The position numbers and the translations under genes are program-made. The notes below the pieces were generated by a model, which worked only from the letters and a program-made list of their open reading frames with translations, ran no database searches and was not told the DNA's origin. This document shows positions 17,546 to 26,034 of a stretch of DNA of 64,000 bases, one piece after another. Each line of letters starts with the position of its first letter. The first letter of the stretch is position 1. Source of the DNA: JBAXAM01 sp964213355 (GTDB lineage: Bacteria > Pseudomonadota > Gammaproteobacteria > UBA9339). The DNA lies in contig CAXOVY010000032.1 of the NCBI GenBank assembly GCA_964213355.1, positions 62,001 through 126,000 on the forward strand, read 5' to 3'.

Positions 17546-19207
17546 ATGATGAAAAAAACAATGAAAATAATATTGATACTAAGTGCAATAATTACCATAT
17601 TTATAGGTGGAGCAATAGTTTTGTTTGTTGCTAAGATTGATCAAAGCACGATTAAGAGTGAACTTGTTCAGTTGGTACACAATAAGATTGGGAGCGAGTT
17701 GACGATTAATGGTGATGTTCAGTGGTCATTTTTTCCGTGGTTTGGTATCAAACTGCATGACGCTGTTTTAGAGGATGTTGCTGGTTCGCACAAAAACGAA
17801 TTGGCAAAGGCAGGTGAGGTTGGTTTTAGTGTTAAGTTATTGCCGCTGTTTAGTGGGCGTATTACCGTCGGCCATTTAATACTTAAAGATTTTAGCTTAC
17901 AGTTAACTGCCATTGATTTGCTTAAGCATAATTGGCAAAAATTGGCGACATCCAAATCAGCATCTAATAGTAATATTGCAAACCAGAAAAGCTTGGCTGA
18001 CAAGAGCTTTTTTAATTTAGCAAATCTTACAGTTGCTGATGTTAGCATCGAAAATGGGCGAGTGTTTTGGCAAAACCAACAGATTAATAAGTTAGATTTG
18101 TATTGTAAAAATATTAACTTTGATAGACCCTTTGAAGTAGAAACTAATTTTTATCTACAAAATCCAAATTCAATTTTAAATGGTCAAATCAAAGCAAATG
18201 CATGCATAAAGTTGGATGTGGATAATAAATTATATACGCTAACCAATTTGCAATTGGTCGGAAAATCGGCAGATAAAGTCGACTTTGGTGGCGTGGCAAA
18301 TGTTGCAGTTGATTTGAATAAGCAAACGCTTATTAGTGAAAATTTTAAATTACATATCGCAGATACAGTAGCAATGGGTTCGCTTCGTTGTAACAATATT
18401 ATAGACGCGCCAAACTTTGTCGTCGATCTTAAGGTTGCTGCACTTCAAATTAAGAAGTTAAAGCTTGATAACTTTTCTGCAAAAATTATTGGTAACAAAG
18501 AATTAATTAACTGTCCAAAAATTGGATTTGGTTTTCATCATGGTAATGTGAGTGGTAGCGCTACGATTGATTTGCGTAGTGCGGTGCCACAGTTGGGTTT
18601 AAAGCTGGTATTTAATAATGTCGCCATGCGGTCATTGTTGGTAGATATTGCTAAGTATGATGAATTTAGTGGTACTCTTACCTTAAATACAAATATTAAT
18701 ATGCGTGGTAAGACTGACGAAGAAATGCTTCATAGCATAAATGGCAGTGGTAATGTTTTAATTGCTAATGGCTCATATAGAGGTATAGATATTCCCTTTG
18801 AGGTAAGGCGCGCAAGCTCAATATTGAATCAAAAAGCAATGCCACAAGAATCGCAGCCGCCGCATACTGATTTTGATCGTTTAACAGCGACTTTCAATGT
18901 TGGTAATGCTTTGCTTAGTACGAGCGATCTTTTAATTCAATCACCTGATTTCAGAGTAACAGGGAAGGGCAGTGCTAATATTGTATCCGAGCAACTTGAA
19001 TTGCAGCTTAATGCTTATAGTACTCATGATAAGAACTTTTTTGTGCCGATTAAAGTCTCGGGTTCTTTTACCAAACCGTCAATTAAGCCTGATGTAGCTG
19101 TTATAGCTGGGCAAATAGTTGTAAAAGAAATTGGGAAGCAATTGCAAAGACTCAATATTCCGCAAGATCTGCTTAATGTGTTGCCATTAGATAAATTATT
19201 ACATTAA
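17546..19207 (+). CDS. AsmA-family protein
   Basis: The 553-residue protein begins with a single N-terminal membrane helix (about residues 7-29). The AsmA signature follows, GDVQWSFFPWFGIKLHDAVLED (about 55-76 in two blocks), then a long beta-rich periplasmic part and the conserved AsmA C-terminal region near GSYRGIDIPFEVRRA. AsmA-like proteins belong to a family of inner-membrane-anchored, bridge-like lipid-transfer proteins involved in outer membrane homeostasis. It starts 17 bp after tRNA-Gly and may share its promoter. The ATG at 17546 is followed by a second in-frame ATG. The family has several paralogs per genome, so the symbol asmA is not assigned. Confidence 0.85.
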   Translation: MMKKTMKIILILSAIITIFIGGAIVLFVAKIDQSTIKSELVQLVHNKIGSELTINGDVQWSFFPWFGIKLHDAVLEDVAGSHKNELAKAGEVGFSVKLLPLFSGRITVGHLILKDFSLQLTAIDLLKHNWQKLATSKSASNSNIANQKSLADKSFFNLANLTVADVSIENGRVFWQNQQINKLDLYCKNINFDRPFEVETNFYLQNPNSILNGQIKANACIKLDVDNKLYTLTNLQLVGKSADKVDFGGVANVAVDLNKQTLISENFKLHIADTVAMGSLRCNNIIDAPNFVVDLKVAALQIKKLKLDNFSAKIIGNKELINCPKIGFGFHHGNVSGSATIDLRSAVPQLGLKLVFNNVAMRSLLVDIAKYDEFSGTLTLNTNINMRGKTDEEMLHSINGSGNVLIANGSYRGIDIPFEVRRASSILNQKAMPQESQPPHTDFDRLTATFNVGNALLSTSDLLIQSPDFRVTGKGSANIVSEQLELQLNAYSTHDKNFFVPIKVSGSFTKPSIKPDVAVIAGQIVVKEIGKQLQRLNIPQDLLNVLPLDKLLH

Positions 19208-19305
19208 AAGGCTCAGAGTGGAGAGAAAAAGTAGTGTTAATGTGCTACGCTAAGAGCCTGAATTTTGATATGGACGAATTTGACAATATTATCTATGGAG
19301 ATATT

Positions 19306-19950
19306 ATGTTTTATATTATCGTACAAAAGCGGATTTTTATAGGCGCTTTATTTTTCTTGGCTTTGTTTACCTTACCGTCTTCGTTTGTTTTTGCTGAGAT
19401 TAATAAGGCTAACGATCCAAATTTGGTTAGCGAATACGGTGAAATTTCGCTTATGGATGCCATTTTTTGGGGTGAAGTTGAGGTGGTGCAAACACTTCTT
19501 AAAGATCCACGGACCAATCCCAATTTGGTTGACGAACATGGTGAAACTCCACTTACGGAAGCCATTTTTTGGAATAGAGTTGAGGTGGTACAGGTACTTC
19601 TTAAAGATCCACGGACAGATCCTAATTTGGTTGATGTGCATGGTGAAACTCCGCTTATGCAGGCCATTTTTTGGGATAGAACTGAAATAGTGCAAGCGCT
19701 TCTTGAAAATCCACGAACAGATCGTAATTTGGTTGACAGGCATGGTGAAACTCCGCTTATGCAAGCCATTTTCTGGAATAGAACTGAAATAGTACAAGTG
19801 CTTCTTAAAGATCTACGAACAGATCCAAATTTGGTTGACGATCGTGGTAGAACTGCGCTTATAATGGCTAATTTTTATGGGAGAGCTGAAATGGTGGAAG
19901 CCCTTCTTACGAGAATAGGCGATCGTCCACCTGTGCAACCAGCTCCTTAA
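19306..19950 (+). CDS. Exported ankyrin-repeat protein
   Basis: This 214-residue protein starts at the ATG at 19306, which follows GGAG by 5 bp and directly precedes a signal peptide (IFIGALFFLALFTLPSSFVFA, cleavage likely after FA). An upstream in-frame ATG at 19234 lacks a ribosome site. Five ankyrin-like repeats of about 34 residues follow, each with the pattern NLVDxHGETPLMQAIFWxRxEIVQxLL. The repeats are very similar to each other in DNA, so they arose by recent duplication. The protein ends with a short proline-rich tail. Its stop overlaps the pilX stop on the other strand. Export to the periplasm or beyond is predicted; the partner is unknown. Confidence 0.85.
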   Translation: MFYIIVQKRIFIGALFFLALFTLPSSFVFAEINKANDPNLVSEYGEISLMDAIFWGEVEVVQTLLKDPRTNPNLVDEHGETPLTEAIFWNRVEVVQVLLKDPRTDPNLVDVHGETPLMQAIFWDRTEIVQALLENPRTDRNLVDRHGETPLMQAIFWNRTEIVQVLLKDLRTDPNLVDDRGRTALIMANFYGRAEMVEALLTRIGDRPPVQPAP

Positions 19951-20372
19951 TGTGTAATTAAAAAAGCCTGGCGCCCTGGTTTGATATTGGGTTTTGGGGT
20001 GCAGTCATCTGGTTTGGCAATTTTTGCAAAAGTGCTTTGTAGTTCGCTTTGCACTGTATTATGTTTGGCACTAGCAGTAATGCGATAAAAGGTTGCGCCA
20101 CATACATTAGCATTTTTAATTTCTGTAATTTCAGGGCTTATTATTTTTCCGCTTATAATTTCTTGTTCGCGCTTTTCTAAAATATCTTCGGCTTTATAAA
20201 ATGCACGTGCTTTATTCTGATAGTAGTCGCTCATTTTGGTTTCGAGAAGACTGGTGTTTAAAAGAGTAAGCGCAAGAAAGCTCGTGATTAATAGGAATAG
20301 CATTACAACTACCAATACCATTCCTTTTTCAGATTCTAACCTCTTTCGCGTAGTTTTATATAGATTTTCCAT
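19947..20372 (-). CDS. pilX: Type IV pilus minor pilin-like PilX
   Basis: PilX-type minor pilins sit at the pilus tip complex with PilV, PilW and PilY1. The 141-residue protein has the PilX N-terminus SEKGMVLVVVMLFLLITSFL, where the cleaved prepilin motif is less canonical than in PilV and PilW. The stretch KARAFYKAEDILEKRE, typical of PilX, follows. It is the last gene of the three-gene pilVWX set and overlaps pilW by 37 bp. Its last base positions coincide with the stop of the convergent ankyrin gene. No pilY1 or pilE follows. Confidence 0.8.
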   Translation of the reverse strand: MENLYKTTRKRLESEKGMVLVVVMLFLLITSFLALTLLNTSLLETKMSDYYQNKARAFYKAEDILEKREQEIISGKIISPEITEIKNANVCGATFYRITASAKHNTVQSELQSTFAKIAKPDDCTPKPNIKPGRQAFLITH

Positions 20373-21250
20373 GGTTTTAATCCAGGCAATCGATCTTGTG
20401 GTGTTAGGGTAATCATAACGCTTAGGACTTTATCCCATAAATTACGATTGGTTATTTCTGCTGCCTTTAAATGCTCGGTAACTTTATTCTCTCCATGAAC
20501 ATCAACTCCATAACCAATTTGCATATTGCTAATTTCTGGGATTAGTTCTTGTTTTTCTCCGTGATTAACCAAAAAATACAGGCTATAAACATGTTTGTTT
20601 TTGGCAGTAGGATAACTAACTTCGCTTATAAAAAATGCTATTCTTTCAAATTGACGCACCTTCGTGTTGTTGGTTTGGTAAGAGTGATTCAATTTGTTTC
20701 CAGCGATGTCAATGATAGTGCCTGTATGTTTTTTGGTGATAAATAAATCAGCATTGTTGTAGTCAGAAATTAATAAAAACCGATTGCTTTTAGTTGCCAG
20801 ATTTTTTTTAACACTAATTGATGTGTCACCAGTTTTGATATTTGTAGTAATGGTTGTACTTTCAGTTTTTGCTTTAGTAATAACAATAACATCAGTGTTT
20901 GGAATAACTTTTCCCGCTAGGTCGCGTAGCGCTTGTGCGCTGTTACTATCGTAACCATGGACAACATCTGATATTTCAAAATCTGTATGATTAGCCAAAT
21001 CATACTCAGAAATTCGCCGACAACCTACGAAGCCTGCCTGCATGATGTTTTGTTGTAAAAAAGAACCGGCAAATCTAATATCTTCGCCAAGATGCGCAAT
21101 TTCGTTTTGCACTTTGTAAATCTTTTTAGCGCTCAAATAGTTTTGTAATATGACTCCAATCAATGCTAAACCTATGAACGAAGCAACTAAAACTTCAAGC
21201 AGCGTAAATCCTGTACAAGAATTATTTCGATTTTTTAATTTTACAAACAT
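20336..21250 (-). CDS. pilW: Type IV pilus minor pilin-like PilW
   Basis: The 304-residue protein has the type III prepilin signal CTGFTLLEVLVASFIGLALIG (cut after Gly by PilD, methylated Phe next, Glu at +5). The PilW-type region LGEDIRFAGSFLQQNIMQAGFVGC follows. It overlaps pilV by 10 bp and pilX by 37 bp, consistent with translational coupling. Length and order match the pilVWX module of gammaproteobacteria. It probably helps prime pilus assembly in the inner membrane. Confidence 0.85.
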   Translation of the reverse strand: MFVKLKNRNNSCTGFTLLEVLVASFIGLALIGVILQNYLSAKKIYKVQNEIAHLGEDIRFAGSFLQQNIMQAGFVGCRRISEYDLANHTDFEISDVVHGYDSNSAQALRDLAGKVIPNTDVIVITKAKTESTTITTNIKTGDTSISVKKNLATKSNRFLLISDYNNADLFITKKHTGTIIDIAGNKLNHSYQTNNTKVRQFERIAFFISEVSYPTAKNKHVYSLYFLVNHGEKQELIPEISNMQIGYGVDVHGENKVTEHLKAAEITNRNLWDKVLSVMITLTPQDRLPGLKPWKIYIKLRERG

Positions 21251-21555
21251 TGCTTAGTATCTTTTTTGTTCTTTCTATCCCAGCAAATCTTTATTTTCCC
21301 TGTATCAATTTTACATTCACCATGGGGCAATAGATTTTCACATTCACTCCACTTTAAATTATCACCAGCTTTTTGTTGCTCCATCAGTGATACTAATTGC
21401 GAGGTTGCAAGCGTGCGCCAGTAAGCATCTTCAGTGCGCTTGAGTGAGGTAATATATAAACCAGCAACTCCAAGCAACCCAATCGCTAAAATAAAAACTG
21501 CAATTAGTATTTCTATCAGGCTAAAACCAAGAGCAACGTTTAATTGTTTGATCAT
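21241..21555 (-). CDS. pilV: Type IV pilus minor pilin-like PilV
   Basis: The 104-residue protein has the prepilin motif GFSLIEILIAVFILAIGLLGVAG and the PilV-like region YITSLKRTEDAYWRTLATSQ. The ATG at 21555 is preferred because the upstream in-frame ATG at 21585 lies inside the galU terminator hairpin; no good ribosome site is seen for either. It heads the minus-strand set pilV-pilW-pilX. The gene starts just after the galU terminator, so expression needs its own promoter or read-through. Confidence 0.8.
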   Translation of the reverse strand: MIKQLNVALGFSLIEILIAVFILAIGLLGVAGLYITSLKRTEDAYWRTLATSQLVSLMEQQKAGDNLKWSECENLLPHGECKIDTGKIKICWDRKNKKDTKQCL

Positions 21556-21569
21556 AAAAAAACCATGCA

Positions 21570-21598
21570 ATAAAAAAGGCGCCATAGCGCCTTTTTTG
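21570..21598 (-). terminator. Rho-independent terminator of galU
   Basis: AAAAAAGGCGC-CATA-GCGCCTTTTTT forms a strong stem whose minus-strand copy is followed by a T-run. It starts 15 bp after the galU stop. The A and T arms make it bidirectional in form. Confidence 0.9.
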
Positions 21599-21612
21599 TC
21601 ACAATAGACTCG

Positions 21613-22497
21613 CTATGGCTTTAAACCACGTAAATACTCCATAAAGTGTTGTCCAACCTCCTGATGCTGCATTCCATATTCAATTGTTGCCTTGAGATAG
21701 CCTATTTTGCTGCCACAATCATAGCGCTTGCCATGAAACACATAGCCATGAACATCCTGTTCTGCGATTAATTTATCAATACCATCAGTTAATTGAATCT
21801 CTCCAATTGCTCCGCTACTTATGTTTTCAAGAAAATGGAAAATACGCGGTGTTAAAATATAACGTCCCATAGCTGCAAAAGCAGAGGGTGCATCTTTAGG
21901 TTTTGGTTTTTCAATAATAGTTGTAATTTTGGAAAAATCGCCTGATTTTAAATCAGTATTATCTAAAGCTACAATACCGTATTTTTCCGTTTCGGATTTA
22001 GCTACAGGTTGAATCGCTAAAACGTTACTGTTCGTTTTGGAATAAACATCAATCATCTGTTCTAAACATGTTTTTTCGCCGCCATTAATTAAATCGTCAG
22101 CAAGCAACACGGCAAAGGGCTCATCACCAATAATATCTTTGGCGCATAAGATTGCATGCCCTAAGCCAAGTGGGTTTTGTTGTCTGACATAAACGCAGGA
22201 AATTCCTACTGGTAAAATATTGCGCACAATTTCAAGCCATTCATTTTTTCCAGATTCAGCTAATTTGGCTTCTAACTCAAAATTAGAATCAAAATGATTT
22301 TCGATGGCGTGTTTACTTGAGCTGGTAACAAAAACTAATTGAGTAATGCCAGCAGCAACTGCTTCTTCTGCGGCGTATTGGATCAGAGGTTTATCTACGA
22401 TAGGCAGCATTTCTTTTGGGTTAGCTTTAGTTACAGGCAAAAACCTGGTTCCAAGACCTGCTACGGGAAATACGGCTTTACGGATTTTAGTAATCAC
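21613..22497 (-). CDS. galU: UTP-glucose-1-phosphate uridylyltransferase
   Basis: GalU makes UDP-glucose from UTP and glucose-1-phosphate for lipopolysaccharide and other glycans. The nucleotide-binding signature KAVFPVAGLGTRFLPVTK is followed by KEMLPIVDKPLIQY, then LGLGHAILCAK and the C-terminal GKRYDCGSKIGYLKA. The start is placed at the GTG at 22497 (294 residues), because an AAGGAG site lies 10 bp upstream and the conserved region begins right after it. The in-frame ATG at 22530 would put that site inside the coding region. It has its own terminator and is divergent from holC. Confidence 0.93.
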   Translation of the reverse strand: MITKIRKAVFPVAGLGTRFLPVTKANPKEMLPIVDKPLIQYAAEEAVAAGITQLVFVTSSSKHAIENHFDSNFELEAKLAESGKNEWLEIVRNILPVGISCVYVRQQNPLGLGHAILCAKDIIGDEPFAVLLADDLINGGEKTCLEQMIDVYSKTNSNVLAIQPVAKSETEKYGIVALDNTDLKSGDFSKITTIIEKPKPKDAPSAFAAMGRYILTPRIFHFLENISSGAIGEIQLTDGIDKLIAEQDVHGYVFHGKRYDCGSKIGYLKATIEYGMQHQEVGQHFMEYLRGLKP

Positions 22498-22643
22498 TTT
22501 CTTTTTTCTCCTTAAAAAATGTGTGCTCAAAATATCATAAAATTAAAACTAGAACAATCGAATAGAGTAAGCAGTTGGCATTTTTTATGCAGTCCTGCAG
22601 AATCTGCTTTAAAATATTAATAAAACAATTACAATGTCTTATA

Positions 22644-23084
22644 ATGTCACTTAAAGCTGCCTTTTATATATTAACTGAACCAACACCAAAAGCGCGAGAT
22701 TTGTACGCTTGTCGTGTCATTGAAAAAGCATTTTCCAATGGTCAAACAGTTTATGTGCATGCCGCTACGGTAGCAGAAGCGCAAAGTTTCGATGTGCAGC
22801 TTTGGACTTTTCGCGATATTAGTTTTGTTCCGCATGAAATTTATAACCAAAATTTAAATTCTGCAGCACCTGTTTTAATTGGCTATGACGCTGTACCAAC
22901 GGGTAAAAAAGATATTTTGATTAATCTTACTTCTGAAACTCCATCATTCTACCAGCAATTTGATCACATTATTGAAGTCATACCAAATGATGCCAACTTA
23001 AAAGCTGCTGCCCGCAAACGATACCAAGTTTATCAGAGTAGTGGCTATAAAATAGAAATCTTTAATATCAGAGCCCCAACTTAG
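22644..23084 (+). CDS. holC: DNA polymerase III subunit chi
   Basis: The chi subunit links the clamp loader to single-strand binding protein. The 146-residue protein shows a chi-like layout: AAFYILTEPTPKARDLYACRVIEKA at the N-terminus (in two blocks), then VYVHAATVAEAQSFDVQLWT, FVPHEIYN and a C-terminal ARKRYQVYQSSGY. The start at 22644 is chosen from this layout; the longer frame from 22575 adds an unrelated Cys-rich stretch. It lies 44 bp before valS, the usual gammaproteobacterial partner. Confidence 0.85.
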   Translation: MSLKAAFYILTEPTPKARDLYACRVIEKAFSNGQTVYVHAATVAEAQSFDVQLWTFRDISFVPHEIYNQNLNSAAPVLIGYDAVPTGKKDILINLTSETPSFYQQFDHIIEVIPNDANLKAAARKRYQVYQSSGYKIEIFNIRAPT

Positions 23085-23128
23085 ATATACTCTGTTATTC
23101 GTGCCATTTTTCTGGTAGTCTTTTTATT

Positions 23129-25879
23129 ATGAAAAACAGATCCTACGAGCCACAAGCGATTGAACAAAATTGGTATCAGAAATGGGAAATAAATAATTAC
23201 TTTGCTCCAAGCGGCCGTGGCGCGCCATATTGCATCGCTTTGCCACCACCCAATGTAACTGGCACTCTGCATATGGGCCACGGTTTTCAACAAAGTATTA
23301 TGGATGTGTTGATCCGCTATCATCGTATGTGTGGTAATAACACTTTGTGGCAAATTGGTACCGATCATGCAGGTATTGCAACCCAAATGGTAGTTGAAAA
23401 TTTACTGCGCGGCGAGGGAACAAGCCGCCACGCACTTGGTCGCGAAAATTTTGTTAAGCGTATATGGGATTGGAAAAAATATTCCGGTGATACAATTTGT
23501 AGTCAAGAAAGACGTTTGGGGATTTCTGGTGATTGGACCCGAGAAAAATTTACGCTTGATCCAGACTTAGCACAAGCAGTGCAACATGTATTTATTAGCC
23601 TTTATGAAGAAGGTTTGATTTATCGTGGTAAACGCTTAGTCAACTGGGATCCGGTTTTAAATACAGCGATTTCCGATCTTGAGGTAATCAGCGAAGATTC
23701 TGAAGGATCACTTTGGCATATTCGTTATCCTGTTGTAGGTAGCACCGAAAGCTTGATTGTTGCAACTACTAGGCCTGAAACCATGCTTGGTGACACAGCG
23801 GTGGCAGTGCATCCTGAAGATCCGCGTTATCAACACTTAATCGGTAAACAAGTTAAATTACCGCTTACTGATCGTTTGATCCCTATTATTGCTGATGAAT
23901 ATGTTGATAAAGAATTTGGTACCGGTTGTGTTAAAATTACGCCAGCGCACGATTTTAATGATTATGTTCTAGGTGAACGCCACAATTTGCCATTAATTAA
24001 TATTTTTACTAAAGATGCACGCATCAATGAAAACGCCCCTAAAATTTATCAAAATTTGGATCGTTTTATTGCTCGCGAAAAAATTCTAGAGAATTTAAAA
24101 TCCGTTGGTTTATTAATTAAAATAGAAAAACATCAGTTAAAAATTCCCAAGGGAGAGCGGAGCGGTGCAATTATTGAGCCGTATTTAACCGATCAATGGT
24201 TTGTTAAAGCTAGTATGCTCGCAAAACCTGCTATTGAAGCGGTAAAACTGGGAAAAATTAAATTTATCCCAGAAAATTGGAGCAAGATTTATTTCCAGTG
24301 GCTCGAAAATATTGAAGACTGGTGCATTAGTCGCCAGCTTTGGTGGGGTCACAGAATTCCCGCATGGAGCGATGAAAAAAATAACATCTATGTTGGCCAG
24401 AGTGAAGAGGAAATACGTGTCAAATACAAGCTTGGCAATATTGTACTTAAACAAGACGAAGATGTTTTAGATACTTGGTTTTCTTCCGCTCTTTGGCCAT
24501 TTTCAACTTTAGGCTGGCCGGAGCAAACTCCAGAGTTTAAAACTTTTTATCCAACTGCAGTTTTAGTTACCGGTTTTGATATTATTTTTTTCTGGGTTGC
24601 ACGCATGGTAATGATGGGACTGAAATTTACGGGTGAAGTGCCATTTAAAGAAGTTTATATAACAGGATTAATTCGTGATAGTCATGGTCAAAAGATGTCC
24701 AAGTCCAAGGGTAATGTTTTGGATCCAGTTGATTTAATCGATGGTATTACGCTCGATGACTTGATCAAAAAGCGTACCAGCAACTTAATGCAGCAGCATT
24801 TGATCAAAGAAATCGAAAAACAAACTCGTCTTGATTTTCCAAGTGGTATTCCTGGTTTTGGTGCTGACGCTTTGCGCTTTACTTTTTGTGCACTCGCTAC
24901 TACTAGTCGCGATATTAATTTTGATATCGCCCGTCTTGAGGGTTACAGAAATTTTTGTACCAAAATTTGGAATGCAGCGCGATTTGTTTTGATGCAATTA
25001 GAAAGCTTTGATTGTAGCGATGATGTAGTGGAATTTAGTTTAGCTGATCGTTGGATTAAGTCACAGCTGCAAAGCACCTTGCATACCATTGAGATCGAGT
25101 TTAAAAACTACCGTTTTGATTTGGTAACCCAGGCTATTTATGAATTTACTTGGCATCAATTTTGTGACTGGTATTTGGAACTTGCCAAGCCAATTTTATA
25201 TTCTGAAAGCTTCAGTGCCTGTGCAAAACAAGGAACACGTAAAACTTTACTTGGCATACTCGAAGCAATATTGCGTGTTATTCACCCTTTTATGCCATTT
25301 ATCACTGAGGAGATTTGGCAAGAAGTTGCACCAAAACTAAATATTAAAAGACCAACTATAATGCTTGAACAATATCCACAGTTTGATAAAGCAAAAGTTG
25401 ACAGCGAAGCAGCTCTTGAAATTGAATGGCTCAAAAAAGTTATTCTAGCAATTCGTAATATTCGTGGTGAAATGAATATCTCTCCCACAAAACCTCTGCC
25501 ACTATTATTGAATAAGGGAGCTGCAGCCGATAAAAAACGCATTGAAGAACACGCGCAATATTTAAAGACTTTAGCGCGACTTGAATCAATTAATTGGATA
25601 ACAGAAGAAAAAATTCCTGCGACGGCGACAGCATTAGTTGACGAACTAGAACTACACATTCCACTTGCTAATTTGATTGATATTAGCGCCGAAATTACTC
25701 GTTTGAATAAAGAAATTGGCAAACTAAAAGCTGATATTGAGCGTGCTGCAATTAAACTAAACAACAGCAATTATACGGCGAAGGCTCCGGCTGATGTTGT
25801 TGCTCGGGAGCGTTTAAACTTAGCGGAAAATCAAAGCATATTGCAAAACTTGCAAACACGTACTCGGAAATTGCAATGA
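23129..25879 (+). CDS. valS: Valine-tRNA ligase
   Basis: The 916-residue class I synthetase charges tRNA-Val. The HIGH-type motif is in PPNVTGTLHMGHGF (about residues 41-54) and the KMSKS motif in GQKMSKSKGN (about 525-534). The editing domain carries TTRPETMLGDTAVAVHP, and the C-terminal region ends in the coiled coil typical of ValRS (ITRLNKEIGKLKADIERAAI). The length is slightly below that of E. coli ValS. It follows holC and precedes tRNA-Val by about 55 bp, a neat pairing of enzyme and substrate. Confidence 0.97.
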   Translation: MKNRSYEPQAIEQNWYQKWEINNYFAPSGRGAPYCIALPPPNVTGTLHMGHGFQQSIMDVLIRYHRMCGNNTLWQIGTDHAGIATQMVVENLLRGEGTSRHALGRENFVKRIWDWKKYSGDTICSQERRLGISGDWTREKFTLDPDLAQAVQHVFISLYEEGLIYRGKRLVNWDPVLNTAISDLEVISEDSEGSLWHIRYPVVGSTESLIVATTRPETMLGDTAVAVHPEDPRYQHLIGKQVKLPLTDRLIPIIADEYVDKEFGTGCVKITPAHDFNDYVLGERHNLPLINIFTKDARINENAPKIYQNLDRFIAREKILENLKSVGLLIKIEKHQLKIPKGERSGAIIEPYLTDQWFVKASMLAKPAIEAVKLGKIKFIPENWSKIYFQWLENIEDWCISRQLWWGHRIPAWSDEKNNIYVGQSEEEIRVKYKLGNIVLKQDEDVLDTWFSSALWPFSTLGWPEQTPEFKTFYPTAVLVTGFDIIFFWVARMVMMGLKFTGEVPFKEVYITGLIRDSHGQKMSKSKGNVLDPVDLIDGITLDDLIKKRTSNLMQQHLIKEIEKQTRLDFPSGIPGFGADALRFTFCALATTSRDINFDIARLEGYRNFCTKIWNAARFVLMQLESFDCSDDVVEFSLADRWIKSQLQSTLHTIEIEFKNYRFDLVTQAIYEFTWHQFCDWYLELAKPILYSESFSACAKQGTRKTLLGILEAILRVIHPFMPFITEEIWQEVAPKLNIKRPTIMLEQYPQFDKAKVDSEAALEIEWLKKVILAIRNIRGEMNISPTKPLPLLLNKGAAADKKRIEEHAQYLKTLARLESINWITEEKIPATATALVDELELHIPLANLIDISAEITRLNKEIGKLKADIERAAIKLNNSNYTAKAPADVVARERLNLAENQSILQNLQTRTRKLQ

Positions 25880-25934
25880 CGATAGTTTATGGACTTGCTT
25901 GGCATAAAGTATCATGCTATTTTACCATTCAAAT

Positions 25935-26009
25935 AGGCACGTAGCTCAGGGGTAGAGCATCACCTTGACATGGTGGGGGTCGATGGTTCGAAACCATTCG
26001 TGCCTACCA
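25935..26009 (+). tRNA. tRNA-Val (anticodon GAC)
   Basis: AGGCACG at 25935 pairs with CGTGCCT before ACCA. The anticodon loop is TTGACAT in a TCACC/GGTGG stem and the T-loop is GGTTCGAAACC. CCA is encoded. It sits between valS and thrS. Confidence 0.95.
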
Positions 26010-26034
26010 ATTATAAAAGATGTGAGTCTCCTTT

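Noticed and set aside
19372..19797. Minus-strand frames of 141 and 152 codons over the ankyrin gene
   Set aside because: Repeats of the true gene produce repetitive antisense frames; the plus-strand product has a signal peptide and ankyrin motifs.
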